NCBI GenBank assembly: GCA_016928025.1
Contig: JAFGLN010000111.1
Location: 1 to 38,461, forward strand
DNA length: 38,461 nt
Direction of reading: 5' to 3'
DNA from: Deltaproteobacteria bacterium
Lineage (GTDB): Bacteria > Desulfobacterota > Syntrophia > Syntrophales > JAFGHS01
Below, one piece after another: positions 19,786 through 26,606 of this stretch (position 1 is its first letter; the number at the start of each line of letters is the position of its first letter). Made by a program: the position numbers and the translations under genes. The notes beneath the pieces are model-generated. The model saw nothing but the letters and a program-made list of their open reading frames with translations. It had not been told where the DNA came from and did not search any database.

Positions 19786-19800
19786 TGGCACATATTGTGA
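19786..19800 (+). promoter_or_regulatory. Candidate degenerate sigma-54 promoter of the ORP genes
   Basis: TGGCAC at 19786-19791 matches the -24 element exactly. Five bases later the -12 position reads GTGA in place of TTGC, so the second element is weak. The start would lie just upstream of the ribosome site GGAGG at 19813-19817. The call rests on the perfect -24 box, the sigma-54 activator gene upstream and the dyad at 19651-19701. Confidence 0.35.
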
Positions 19801-19825
19801 TTAAGTTATTTTGGAGGTTATACCG

Positions 19826-20239
19826 ATGAGGATCGCCATACCGGTTTGGGGCGATCGAGTTTCCACGGTTTTTGATGCAGCGGAAGAACTTCTGATTATC
19901 GATCAGGCGTCAAAGCATTCCGTCAGAAAGTCGAAAATACCGTTTAGAGAGACCTCGATTATCAATAAAACTGCTCTGATCAGAGAACTCGGGATCGATG
20001 TTCTGATCTGCGGTGCCCTGACCAGGCCGATGGAATACATGATTGAGGCGGCCGGCATCCGGGTTTTCTCTTTTGTCCGAGGAGAAGCGGATGAGGTATT
20101 GGAGGCCTTCCACCGTGGCGGGCTGGCAAATCAAACCTTCATCATGCCGGGATGTCAACGCGGCATGGGACGAGGACAAAGAGGCGCGTGCCGAAGAGGC
20201 AGGCAGGCAAACAGAGGAGGGAGACGAAACAGATTATGA
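19826..20239 (+). CDS. ORP/NifX-like metallocofactor-binding protein 1
   Basis: This 137-residue protein begins 'MRIAIPVWGDRVSTVFDAAEEL' and contains 'ELGIDVLICGALTRPMEYMIEAAGIRVF', the pattern of the dinitrogenase iron-molybdenum cofactor biosynthesis (NifX/NafY/VnfX) family that includes orange protein ORP, which holds a Mo/Cu-sulfur cluster. The C-terminus is unusual: after 'MPGCQRG' it becomes a Gly/Arg-rich basic tail of about 25 residues. GGAGG eight bases upstream fixes the start at 19826. Its last four bases overlap the start of the second ORP-like gene (ATGA), so translation is coupled. Confidence 0.87.
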   Translation: MRIAIPVWGDRVSTVFDAAEELLIIDQASKHSVRKSKIPFRETSIINKTALIRELGIDVLICGALTRPMEYMIEAAGIRVFSFVRGEADEVLEAFHRGGLANQTFIMPGCQRGMGRGQRGACRRGRQANRGGRRNRL

Positions 20240-20598
20240 AAATAGCCATACCAGCAAAAGGTCAGGATATAACAAGTCCATTTGAACAGCGGTTTGGACG
20301 GACGCGATGGTTCATCGTTGTCGACGCCGACAGCCGGGATTGGAAAGCCTATTCCAACGACACCAACATGCAGGCGGTACAGGGCGCCGGCATTCAAACA
20401 GCTCAGCGGCTGGCCGATCTTGCGGTCGATACGGTCATTTCCGCCAATGTGGGCCCCAAAGCTTTTCGCACGCTGAAAGCGGCCGGCATCCGCATTTTCA
20501 TGGGAACGGCGGATACGGTCGAACAAGCCCTGACCCTTTTTCAAGAGGGCCGCTTTCCAGAGGCCAGTGACGCCAACGTGGAAAGCCATTGGGTGTGA
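20236..20598 (+). CDS. ORP/NifX-like metallocofactor-binding protein 2
   Basis: This 120-residue protein begins 'MKIAIPAKGQDITSPFEQRFGRTRWFIVVD' and has 'DTVISANVGPKAFRTLKAAGIRIF', the NifX/NafY/ORP fold expected to hold a metal-sulfur cluster or cofactor. The ATG at 20236 overlaps the previous stop by four bases and has GGAGGGAG upstream. Next to the sigma-54 activator, MinD/ferredoxin ATPases and Mrp-ORP fusion, this and the preceding gene match the orange-protein gene set of Desulfovibrio, which has been linked to cell division. Which of the two binds a cluster cannot be told. A heptamer array follows the stop. Confidence 0.9.
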   Translation: MKIAIPAKGQDITSPFEQRFGRTRWFIVVDADSRDWKAYSNDTNMQAVQGAGIQTAQRLADLAVDTVISANVGPKAFRTLKAAGIRIFMGTADTVEQALTLFQEGRFPEASDANVESHWV

Positions 20599-20604
20599 GG
20601 AACA

Positions 20605-20632
20605 AGGAGTAAGGTTCAAGGTCCAAGGAATA
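20605..20632 (+). repeat. Heptamer array, four units
   Basis: Units AGGAGTA, AGGTTCA, AGGTCCA and AGGAATA begin six bases after the stop of the second ORP-like gene, in its sense. This is the same family of repeat as at 807-848 and 33865-33913. Confidence 0.8.
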
Positions 20633-20664
20633 AAAAATATAAAAAAAGGAAAGGGGGCGGAACT

Positions 20665-20982
20665 ATGCCAAGAGGAAACAGAACCGGTCCCATCGGCGCC
20701 GGGCCCCGGACAGGAAGAGGTGCGGCATTCTGCTCCGGATATGACATACCGGGTTTCGTCCATGTTGCACCGGTCAGGTTTTTCGGACGCGGCTGGGGTG
20801 AACGCTTTTTCGCCCGTGGTATGGGCGGATGGGCTCGTGGTTTCTGGCCATCCCGTTTCTTTTCATCGTCTGTACAAAATCCCGATATGGAAATCGATCA
20901 ACTCAAACAGGAAGTGAGTTTTTTGGAAAGAACCATTAGTGATTTGAAAAGCCGCATGGATGATTTGAAATCCGACAAGTAA
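20665..20982 (+). CDS. DUF5320-family small protein with C-terminal coiled coil
   Basis: The 105-residue protein starts 'MPRGNRTGPIGAGPRTGRGA', the Gly/Arg-rich signature of DUF5320 proteins, with a lone Cys in 'AFCSGYDIPGF'. The middle is rich in Gly, Phe, Trp and Arg. The last 35 residues form a predicted coiled coil ('DQLKQEVSFLERTISDLKSR'). Such proteins are often found beside dinitrogenase-cofactor-type and MinD/Mrp ATPase genes in anaerobes; their function is unknown. A purine-rich GGAAAGGGGG site lies upstream of the ATG. Confidence 0.8.
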   Translation: MPRGNRTGPIGAGPRTGRGAAFCSGYDIPGFVHVAPVRFFGRGWGERFFARGMGGWARGFWPSRFFSSSVQNPDMEIDQLKQEVSFLERTISDLKSRMDDLKSDK

Positions 20983-21004
20983 TTCCGCAGCAGAAAAAAT
21001 GTTT

Positions 21005-21095
21005 AAAGGGTGCCGGGTGAATTCTACAAGAACAACTTCTCGCTTTTTGTTAAATTTGATCACCTCAAAAAAGATCTTGTCAGCCGGCACCCTTT
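21005..21095. repeat. Nested inverted repeat between DUF5320 and MinD genes
   Basis: AAAGGGTGCCGG at 21005-21016 is repeated in perfect inverse at 21084-21095. Inside lie ACAAGA/TCTTGT (21026-21031 and 21075-21080) and GCTTTTTG with a near-match CAAAAAAG (21042-21049 and 21066-21073), so almost the whole 91 bases can fold into one long hairpin. It could be a MITE-like remnant, an attenuator or a structured RNA. No plausible protein was seen in it. Confidence 0.6.
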
Positions 21096-21254
21096 GCTTA
21101 TTCATACCATTGCCTGCCGTCATGAGGACACCCTGAGGTCCGATGAACCTTGACAGAACGGGAATAAATGATTTTATTTATTTCATATATTGATCATTAC
21201 CGACGCAAGAAGAATCTTTTTTGCAGACAGTATTTAAAAGAAAAAAGGAAAGAG

Positions 21255-22169
21255 ATGAAAAAACGTTTCAACATCGCCATCGCCAGCGGCAAGGGTGGTA
21301 CAGGGAAAACGACGGTTGCCGTCAATCTGGCGGTTGTATTGGCAGACTTGGGCAAATGTGTACAATATCTGGATTGTGATGTCGAGGAACCGAACGGACA
21401 CATTTTCTTGAAACCGGACATCACATCCCGCAGTGCCGTAACGGTTTCCATTCCCGAAGTCAACGAAGAAAAATGTAACGGCTGCGGTGTCTGCGCCTCT
21501 ATCTGCGAATACAAGGCTATCGCCGTAATCAAAGACAAGGTATTGATCTTTCCCGAATTATGTCACAGTTGCGGGGCCTGCAGTCTTTTATGTCCGGAGG
21601 ATGCCCTTGTTGAGGTTGATAATGAAGTCGGCGAACTGGAAACAGGCGAAAGCCAAGGGATAAGATTCGCCCAGGGTCGCCTGAACATCGGTCAGATAGC
21701 GGCACCCGCCGTCATCAAAGCCGTCAAGGAGGCCGCGCAAGATTGTGACATCGTCATTCTGGATTGTCCGCCGGGAACGTCTTGTAACGTCATAGAAGCC
21801 GTAAAAGATGCCGACCTGGTAATTTTGGTAACGGAACCAACGCCGTTCGGCCTCAATGACCTCTATCTGGCTGTTGAAATGACCAAGGCATTGGCTAAAC
21901 CCTTCGGGGTCATTATTAATCGATACGACATCGGCGATGATGAGGTAATCAACTATTGTAACCGCGAGAATATCGACATCTTCATGAAGATACCCGACGA
22001 TCGCCGGATTGCCGAAGCTTACGCCCGAGGTGATCTAGTGATAAAATCAAACGAATGGCTTAATGAGTTGTTTGCCTCTTTATGGGATCGCATCAGGATA
22101 TACCTCGAAAAGGTCTCGGCGGATCATAACGGAGACTTTGAAAAAAGGAAAACGGAGGCTGGGACGTGA
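21255..22169 (+). CDS. MinD-superfamily ATPase with inserted 2[4Fe-4S] ferredoxin domain, copy 1
   Basis: This 304-residue protein is a deviant-Walker P-loop ATPase (G12-KGGTGKT-19, 'DCDVEEPN', 'VILDCPPGTSCNVI'). An inserted two-cluster ferredoxin module has Cys74-77-80-84 and Cys103-106-109-113. It matches the paired MinD ATPases of the orange-protein cluster, thought to drive metal-sulfur cluster handling or partner cycling at the cost of ATP. GGAAAGAG precedes the ATG at 21255; longer in-frame extensions lack a site. Its stop overlaps the GTG of the next gene by four bases, so the two subunits are likely made in equal amounts. Confidence 0.92.
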   Translation: MKKRFNIAIASGKGGTGKTTVAVNLAVVLADLGKCVQYLDCDVEEPNGHIFLKPDITSRSAVTVSIPEVNEEKCNGCGVCASICEYKAIAVIKDKVLIFPELCHSCGACSLLCPEDALVEVDNEVGELETGESQGIRFAQGRLNIGQIAAPAVIKAVKEAAQDCDIVILDCPPGTSCNVIEAVKDADLVILVTEPTPFGLNDLYLAVEMTKALAKPFGVIINRYDIGDDEVINYCNRENIDIFMKIPDDRRIAEAYARGDLVIKSNEWLNELFASLWDRIRIYLEKVSADHNGDFEKRKTEAGT

Positions 22170-23071
22170 AAGAAATAAGCGTGATCAGCGGGAAAGGAGG
22201 CACGGGCAAAACCAGCCTCGTTGCTTCATTCGCCGCTTTTGCTGAAAATAAGGTTTTGGCGGATTGCGATGTGGATGCCGCGGATCTGTATCTCGTTGTC
22301 CAGCCGGAAACGATCTACCAGGAATCCTTCAGCGGCGGAGGCAAGGCCGAAATCCAGGAAGACCAGTGCACGGACTGCGGTCTTTGCCTTCAACAGTGCC
22401 GTTTCGACGCCATTTCCTATCCCCCGTCACAAAACGGCGAACCGGCGCAAATCCCCTGGGTAAATCCTATTTTTTGTGAGGGTTGCCGGCTTTGTGCGCG
22501 GATATGTCCTGTTGAGGCCATTGCTTTCGAGCCTGCCGAAAGCGGTTTATGTTATATATCTAAAACGCCTTACGGACCCATGGTTCACGCCCGGCTCGGC
22601 ATCGCCCAGGGTAATTCGGGGAAACTGGTCAGTCTGGTCAGGGAAAAAGCCAAAGCCATTGCCGAAAAAGAGTCTCGAGACTACATTATTGTGGACGGCC
22701 CGCCCGGCGTCGGGTGCCCTGTTATCGCCTCCATTACGGGGTCCGATCTTGTGCTGATCGTCTCGGAACCAACCTTATCGGGGCGCCATGACATGCTGCG
22801 GGCAGCCGAGCTGACGGCCCATTTTCAAATTCCCACCCTGTTGTGCATCAATAAATGGGACATACACCCCGAAACAGCGGATCGAATTGAACGGGAAGCC
22901 CGGCAGCTTGGTATCCTGCCGGCGGGCAGAATCGGTTACGACCCATCCGTCACAAAAGCGCAAATCCACAAAACAAGTGTGGCTTCATATCCTGACAGCC
23001 CCGCCAAAAAGGAGATGCATCAAGTTTGGGAAAATGTTATAAAAACCCTCAACAAGAGTGAGACAGGATAA
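22166..23071 (+). CDS. MinD-superfamily ATPase with inserted 2[4Fe-4S] ferredoxin domain, copy 2
   Basis: This 301-residue paralogue of the preceding ATPase has the P-loop 'SGKGGTGKTSL', 'DCDVDAADLYL', ferredoxin cysteines 68-71-74-78 and 104-107-110-114, and 'YIIVDGPPGVGCPVI'. It starts with GTG overlapping the upstream stop (GTGA), with GGAGG just ahead. In the Desulfovibrio orange-protein system two such ATPases occur side by side and interact. A gap of 92 bases separates it from the Mrp-ORP fusion gene. Confidence 0.92.
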   Translation: MKEISVISGKGGTGKTSLVASFAAFAENKVLADCDVDAADLYLVVQPETIYQESFSGGGKAEIQEDQCTDCGLCLQQCRFDAISYPPSQNGEPAQIPWVNPIFCEGCRLCARICPVEAIAFEPAESGLCYISKTPYGPMVHARLGIAQGNSGKLVSLVREKAKAIAEKESRDYIIVDGPPGVGCPVIASITGSDLVLIVSEPTLSGRHDMLRAAELTAHFQIPTLLCINKWDIHPETADRIEREARQLGILPAGRIGYDPSVTKAQIHKTSVASYPDSPAKKEMHQVWENVIKTLNKSETG

Positions 23072-23163
23072 CACAGAATTGATCACATATCAGGTCATTT
23101 GATTTATTCGCAACAAACAACGTTGACTGTCACCAATATTTTATTTTTAAGGAGATCAACCAT

Positions 23164-24438
23164 ATGAAATCAAACGGCAATTCAGGTCATCGTGATTCGG
23201 CTGCCGACCGTAATGAGCAGGCGAATCGCGGTAATCCGGTTAACAAAGATGACCAGGCGCAATTAAAAGCCCGCATGGACCTGGTCAAACACAAAATCAT
23301 GGTCTTATCGGGCAAAGGCGGTGTGGGAAAAAGTACGGTCGCCGCCAATATCGCCGTTGCTCTCGCTATGGAAGGCAAACAGGTCGGCATCCTGGACGTG
23401 GATTTTCACGGACCCAGCATCCCAAAGCTTTTGCACCTAGAAGGCCAACATCTCGGCGTCGGCGAAAACGAGATGATTCCCGTAGAATACGTGCATGGCA
23501 TCAAAGTGATGTCACTGGGTTTTCTAATGGAAAATCCCGATTCGGCGGTTATTTGGCGGGGTCCTTTAAAAATCGGCGTTATCAAGCAACTTCTGTCCGA
23601 AGTCCGCTGGGGTGAACTGGATTATCTCGTCATCGACTTCCCTCCGGGAACGGGAGATGAACCCCTTTCAGTCGCCCAGTTCCTGCCCAATGCCGACGGC
23701 GCCGTCATCGTTACAACGCCGCAGGATCTGTCTTTGAGTGATGTCCGAAAATCCATCGACTTTTGTCGCAAATTGAACATGAAGGTAATCGGTGTCATTG
23801 AAAACATGAGCGGCATGGTCTGCCCGCATTGCGGACAGGTTGTCGACGTTTTTAAAAAAGGCGGCGGTCAGCTGATGGCCGGTGAAATGGGGGTACCTTT
23901 CCTGGGCAGAATTCCTCTGGATCCTCAGATCGTTGAAGCCTCCGATGAAGGGGTACCATTCGTTTACCATTATAATAAAAGTGAAGCCGCCAAGGCTTTT
24001 TCAAAAGCCGTTGTTCCACTGCTTGCCTTGGAGGATGGGGATACCAAACCAGAAGCGACACTCACGACTTTAACAAAAAAGGAAGATGACATGAAATCAA
24101 TAAAAATTGCGGTCCCCGTCGTCAATGGGCTTCTATCCGCCCACTTTGGTCATTGTGAAACGTTCGCCCTCGTAAACGTGGATACCGAAGCGAAAACGAT
24201 TCTCAACACGGAAGAACTGCCCGCGCCGCCCCATGAGCCGGGCCTTCTGCCACGCTGGCTCCATGAAAAAGGAGCCGATCTGATCATTGCCGGGGGAATG
24301 GGTTCGCGGGCACAGGGGCTTTTCGAGGAAAACGGCATCCGGGTCATTATCGGAGCCCCCACGGACACGCCCGAAGCCATCGTCAAAAGCTACCTTGATG
24401 GCGCTTTGGTGACGGGAGACAATATTTGCGACCATTAA
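23164..24438 (+). CDS. Mrp/NBP35 ATPase fused to an ORP/NifX domain (Mrp-ORP)
   Basis: This 424-residue protein is an Mrp/ApbC-type Fe-S carrier ATPase (P-loop G50-KGGVGKST, 'DVDFHGPSIPKLL', 'VIDFPPGTGDEPLS', Cys220-x2-Cys223 in 'CPHC'). A NifX/ORP domain from about residue 310 follows, starting 'MKSIKIAVPVVNG'. The same fusion is known in the orange-protein cluster. The Mrp part would bind a bridging [4Fe-4S] cluster through the CPHC pair, and the ORP part a metal-sulfur cluster. The domain junction carries an ATG (24091) preceded by AAGGAAG, so a free ORP domain of 115 residues could also be made. AAGGAG precedes the main ATG. Confidence 0.92.
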   Translation: MKSNGNSGHRDSAADRNEQANRGNPVNKDDQAQLKARMDLVKHKIMVLSGKGGVGKSTVAANIAVALAMEGKQVGILDVDFHGPSIPKLLHLEGQHLGVGENEMIPVEYVHGIKVMSLGFLMENPDSAVIWRGPLKIGVIKQLLSEVRWGELDYLVIDFPPGTGDEPLSVAQFLPNADGAVIVTTPQDLSLSDVRKSIDFCRKLNMKVIGVIENMSGMVCPHCGQVVDVFKKGGGQLMAGEMGVPFLGRIPLDPQIVEASDEGVPFVYHYNKSEAAKAFSKAVVPLLALEDGDTKPEATLTTLTKKEDDMKSIKIAVPVVNGLLSAHFGHCETFALVNVDTEAKTILNTEELPAPPHEPGLLPRWLHEKGADLIIAGGMGSRAQGLFEENGIRVIIGAPTDTPEAIVKSYLDGALVTGDNICDH

Positions 24439-24457
24439 TGAAAAGGAGGTTTTATTA

Positions 24458-24652
24458 ATGCCTGACAGAGATGGTAAAGGACCGAGAAGCCGGCCGGCCG
24501 GAAGAGGCGGTGGTGGTGGAAGCCGTCCGGGATACGGCGCCGGCGGAAACTGCATCTGCCCGAACTGTGGTTTAAAAATGCTGCATAAAGCCGGCATGCC
24601 CTGCAATCAGCAAACCTGTCCGGAATGCGGCACAAAAATGGTCCGAGAATAA
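24458..24652 (+). CDS. Small Gly-rich zinc-ribbon protein
   Basis: This 64-residue protein has a Gly/Arg-rich N-terminal half and a zinc-ribbon-like C-terminal half. The metal ligands would be Cys pairs 'CICPNC' and 'CPEC', with a further His and Cys in 'HKAGMPCNQ' between them. AAAAGGAGG lies before the ATG, 19 bases after the Mrp-ORP stop, so it is surely part of the same transcript. I know no assigned function; it may be a small metal or cluster donor or a protein-interaction module for the ORP machinery. Confidence 0.75.
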   Translation: MPDRDGKGPRSRPAGRGGGGGSRPGYGAGGNCICPNCGLKMLHKAGMPCNQQTCPECGTKMVRE

Positions 24653-24674
24653 AAATCAGAAAGGAACTTCAAAC

Positions 24675-24923
24675 ATGCCGATCTATGAATACGAATGTAA
24701 GCAGTGTGGAGAAATTTCCGAATTTTTTGAGGGCATGTCCCAGGACAATTCTGGCCGGAAATGCAAAATCTGCGGCGGTAACGAACTGACTAAAATCCTG
24801 TCAAAGGGGGTTTCCGCACGAATGGGCGGAATGATGGGCTCTCGCGGTGGCAAAACCTGCTGCGGTAGGGAGGAACGTTGCGACACGGCGCCGTGCGCCC
24901 AAGGGCAGGCGTGTCACAGGTAA
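24675..24923 (+). CDS. FmdB-family zinc-ribbon protein
   Basis: This 82-residue protein begins 'MPIYEYECKQCGEISEFFEG', the FmdB signature, with Cys pairs C-x2-C in 'CKQC' and 'CKIC'. The C-terminus adds further cysteines ('KTCCGREERCDTAPCAQGQACHR'), making it unusually Cys-rich for this family. FmdB proteins were first seen beside formamidase/amidase genes and are called putative regulators; no mechanism is known. It lies 22 bases after the previous gene. The region 24924-25228 after it holds no gene that I can support. Confidence 0.85.
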   Translation: MPIYEYECKQCGEISEFFEGMSQDNSGRKCKICGGNELTKILSKGVSARMGGMMGSRGGKTCCGREERCDTAPCAQGQACHR

Positions 24924-25228
24924 GAAAGTAAGGCCACGGTCGGCCGATCCGACTTCACTTGGGCTCAAAACCTTCTTCCGACCATGCAGCATCCCGTTTC
25001 GCTGCCGGGAGCGTAACACGGGTGCCGTCCTCAGGCATCGCCCCGCTGGACGCTCCGTTGCGACGGCATGGTGTCCGCCGGCATCCCGCATTTGCCCTGA
25101 AGAAGCCCCTGGGACCAACCCTGCCAAATTGTTTTTTTCGGCCATGTTTCGGCATCATGGCAAGAGGGCATGAAAATTTCCACCCCCCTTAGACTCTAAG
25201 CCCTTATTCCTACAGGAGATATAAACAA
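24924..25228. other. 305-base gene-free stretch
   Basis: This GC-rich stretch between the FmdB and NifU genes has several overlapping open frames on both strands, none of which resembles a protein family I know or has a ribosome site. A 13-base palindrome, CTTAGACTCTAAG, sits at 25188-25200 just ahead of the NifU-like gene and could be an operator. The rest could be a decayed element. Confidence 0.4.
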
Positions 25229-25663
25229 GTGGAAGATATTGAAGAAGAGAAAATCAAGAAGGAAATGATCGATCTGCTCATCGAAAAACTGACTGGTGGT
25301 TTTTCCGAAAAAGTTTTAGACTATGGCAACGATCCCAGAAACTACGGAACCATGGAAAAGCCGAATGGCTATGCAAAGATAACAGGTCCCTGCGGAGATA
25401 CGGTGGAGATATTTCTGCGGGTGCGAAACGATAAGATTGAGGACGTCACTTATACAACGGACGGTTGCATGACATCTCATGCCGCAGCTTCGGCGGCAAC
25501 CGTCATGGCCAAGGGGAAACCGATAAGAGAATGTCTCAAAATCAACCAGAGCTCCATTCTGGAGCATTTAGGCGGCTTACCGGAGGATTCCGAACACTGC
25601 GCGCTTCTCGCCGCCCGGACATTACATAAAGCCCTGAGAAACTATGCCGTCGGCAAAAAATAA
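25229..25663 (+). CDS. NifU/IscU-type iron-sulfur cluster scaffold
   Basis: This 144-residue protein is a stand-alone IscU/NifU N-terminal domain. The three cluster-ligand cysteines are at 55 ('GPCGDT', with Asp57), 80 ('TDGCMTSHAAASAA') and 124 ('EHCALLAA', preceded by His123). It would assemble [2Fe-2S] or [4Fe-4S] clusters in the cytosol with a cysteine desulfurase, which is not in the window. It starts with GTG, with AGGAG about ten bases upstream. Its place between the ORP genes and the selenoprotein suggests that it supplies clusters to the many Fe-S proteins of this region. Confidence 0.9.
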   Translation: MEDIEEEKIKKEMIDLLIEKLTGGFSEKVLDYGNDPRNYGTMEKPNGYAKITGPCGDTVEIFLRVRNDKIEDVTYTTDGCMTSHAAASAATVMAKGKPIRECLKINQSSILEHLGGLPEDSEHCALLAARTLHKALRNYAVGKK

Positions 25664-25762
25664 TGCCGCGCGGTGCCCTTTAAAGCCTTATTCATCGCAT
25701 GGTGCCAGATGGTTATAACAATGTTTCAACCTTATGAACCCCTGAAAGGAGGATAAGGAGGT

Positions 25763-26482
25763 ATGGCTGAAGAAATCAAGGCGGGTTGTGCGAGGCCGAC
25801 AGGCGGTCCTGTCGGAGAGAAAGCGAAAACCAAAGAAGAAACACAAAAATCAACCGACAAGGAGGTCAAGGCCATGGTCACTGTAGGGAAGAAGGCACCT
25901 GATTTCACGGCGCCGGCGTATCATAAAGGCAAATTTATTTCTGTGCAGTTGTCCGAATTTCTGGGGAAATGGGTTATTCTATGTTTTTATCCCGGTGATT
26001 TCACGTTTGTCTGAGCTACGGAAATTTCGGCGGTCGCCGAAAAACATCCTGAATTTCAAAAACTTGGCGTTGAAGTCCTTTCCATGAGCGTCGACAGTGT
26101 TTTCGTTCACAAGATGTGGAATGACCATGAGCTTTCCAAGATGGTTGAGGGGGGAATTCCCTTCGCCATGTTGTCCGACGGCGGGGGCAAGGTCGGCAGC
26201 GTTTTCGGCGTTTATCTTGAAGATGAGGGCGTTGAAGCCCGAGGCAGATTCATCATTGATCCGGACGGCATCATCCAAGGATTTGAGGTTTTAACGCCGC
26301 CGGTTGGACGAAATGTGAATGAATCAATTCGTCAGATCCAGGCATTCCAACATGTTCGCAACAGCAAAGGAACGGAAGCGATGCCTTCGGGTTGGAAACC
26401 GGGCAAACCGACCTTAAAGCCGGGACCGGAACTCGTCGGCAAGGTCTGGGAAATCTGGAAAACAAGCATGGCGTTTGATTAA
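25763..26482 (+). CDS. Selenocysteine-containing peroxiredoxin (AhpC/Prx1-like)
   Basis: The reading frame has one in-frame TGA at 26012-26014, exactly where the peroxidatic Cys of peroxiredoxins lies ('[14 protein letters not shown]'). Homology continues in the same frame to 26482, giving 239 residues with Sec84. A SECIS-like hairpin lies ten bases after the TGA. The enzyme would reduce peroxides with a selenolate. The usual resolving Cys is absent: 'AMPSGWKPG' has Met where AhpC-type enzymes have Cys, and no Cys follows the Sec. An N-terminal extension of 37 residues holds Cys9. A second start at 25874 has its own AAGGAGG and would place Sec at 47, the typical position. A plain nonsense mutation is unlikely given the hairpin. 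Confidence 0.9.
26025..26042 (+). promoter_or_regulatory. Bacterial SECIS-like hairpin
   Basis: TTTCGGC at 26025-26031 pairs with GCCGAAA at 26036-26042 around a GGTC loop, inside the coding region. The stem begins ten bases after the in-frame TGA, matching the spacing and GGUC-type loop of bacterial elements bound by SelB, such as that of E. coli fdhF. Confidence 0.82.
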
Positions 26483-26543
26483 TATGTTTCGATGCCGGTT
26501 CGATTAAAAACGAATTGATGCCCAGAAAGATTAAAAACAGATG

Positions 26544-26586
26544 GCGGAGTCAGGTCTTGAAATATCATTTCAAGACCTGACTCCGC
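26544..26586. repeat. 43-bp perfect palindrome (20-bp arms)
   Basis: GCGGAGTCAGGTCTTGAAAT at 26544-26563 is repeated in perfect inverse at 26567-26586 around a three-base loop (ATC). It lies 61 bases after the selenoprotein stop and ends 20 bases before the arginine decarboxylase start, with no T-run. It looks like a REP-type dispersed palindrome, as found with REP-associated transposases, more than a standard terminator. It could still stop or stabilise transcripts. Confidence 0.85.
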
Positions 26587-26606
26587 TACAGGAAAGGAGA
26601 TGATTA

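Noticed and set aside
20863-21123. Minus-strand frame of 86 codons across the hairpin at 21005-21095
   Set aside because: It is antisense to the DUF5320 coiled coil and the inverted repeat, has no ribosome site and no family resemblance.
23123-23151. TTGACT box before the Mrp-ORP gene as a promoter
   Set aside because: No acceptable -10 element at normal spacing was found.
24801-25173. Open frames on both strands in the gap after the FmdB gene
   Set aside because: They are GC-driven, have no ribosome site, overlap the real FmdB gene and look unlike any protein I know.
25763-26014. A short 83-residue protein ending at the TGA at 26012-26014
   Set aside because: The TGA is at the active-site Cys position, with homology and a SECIS-like hairpin after it, so it is read as selenocysteine within a longer gene.
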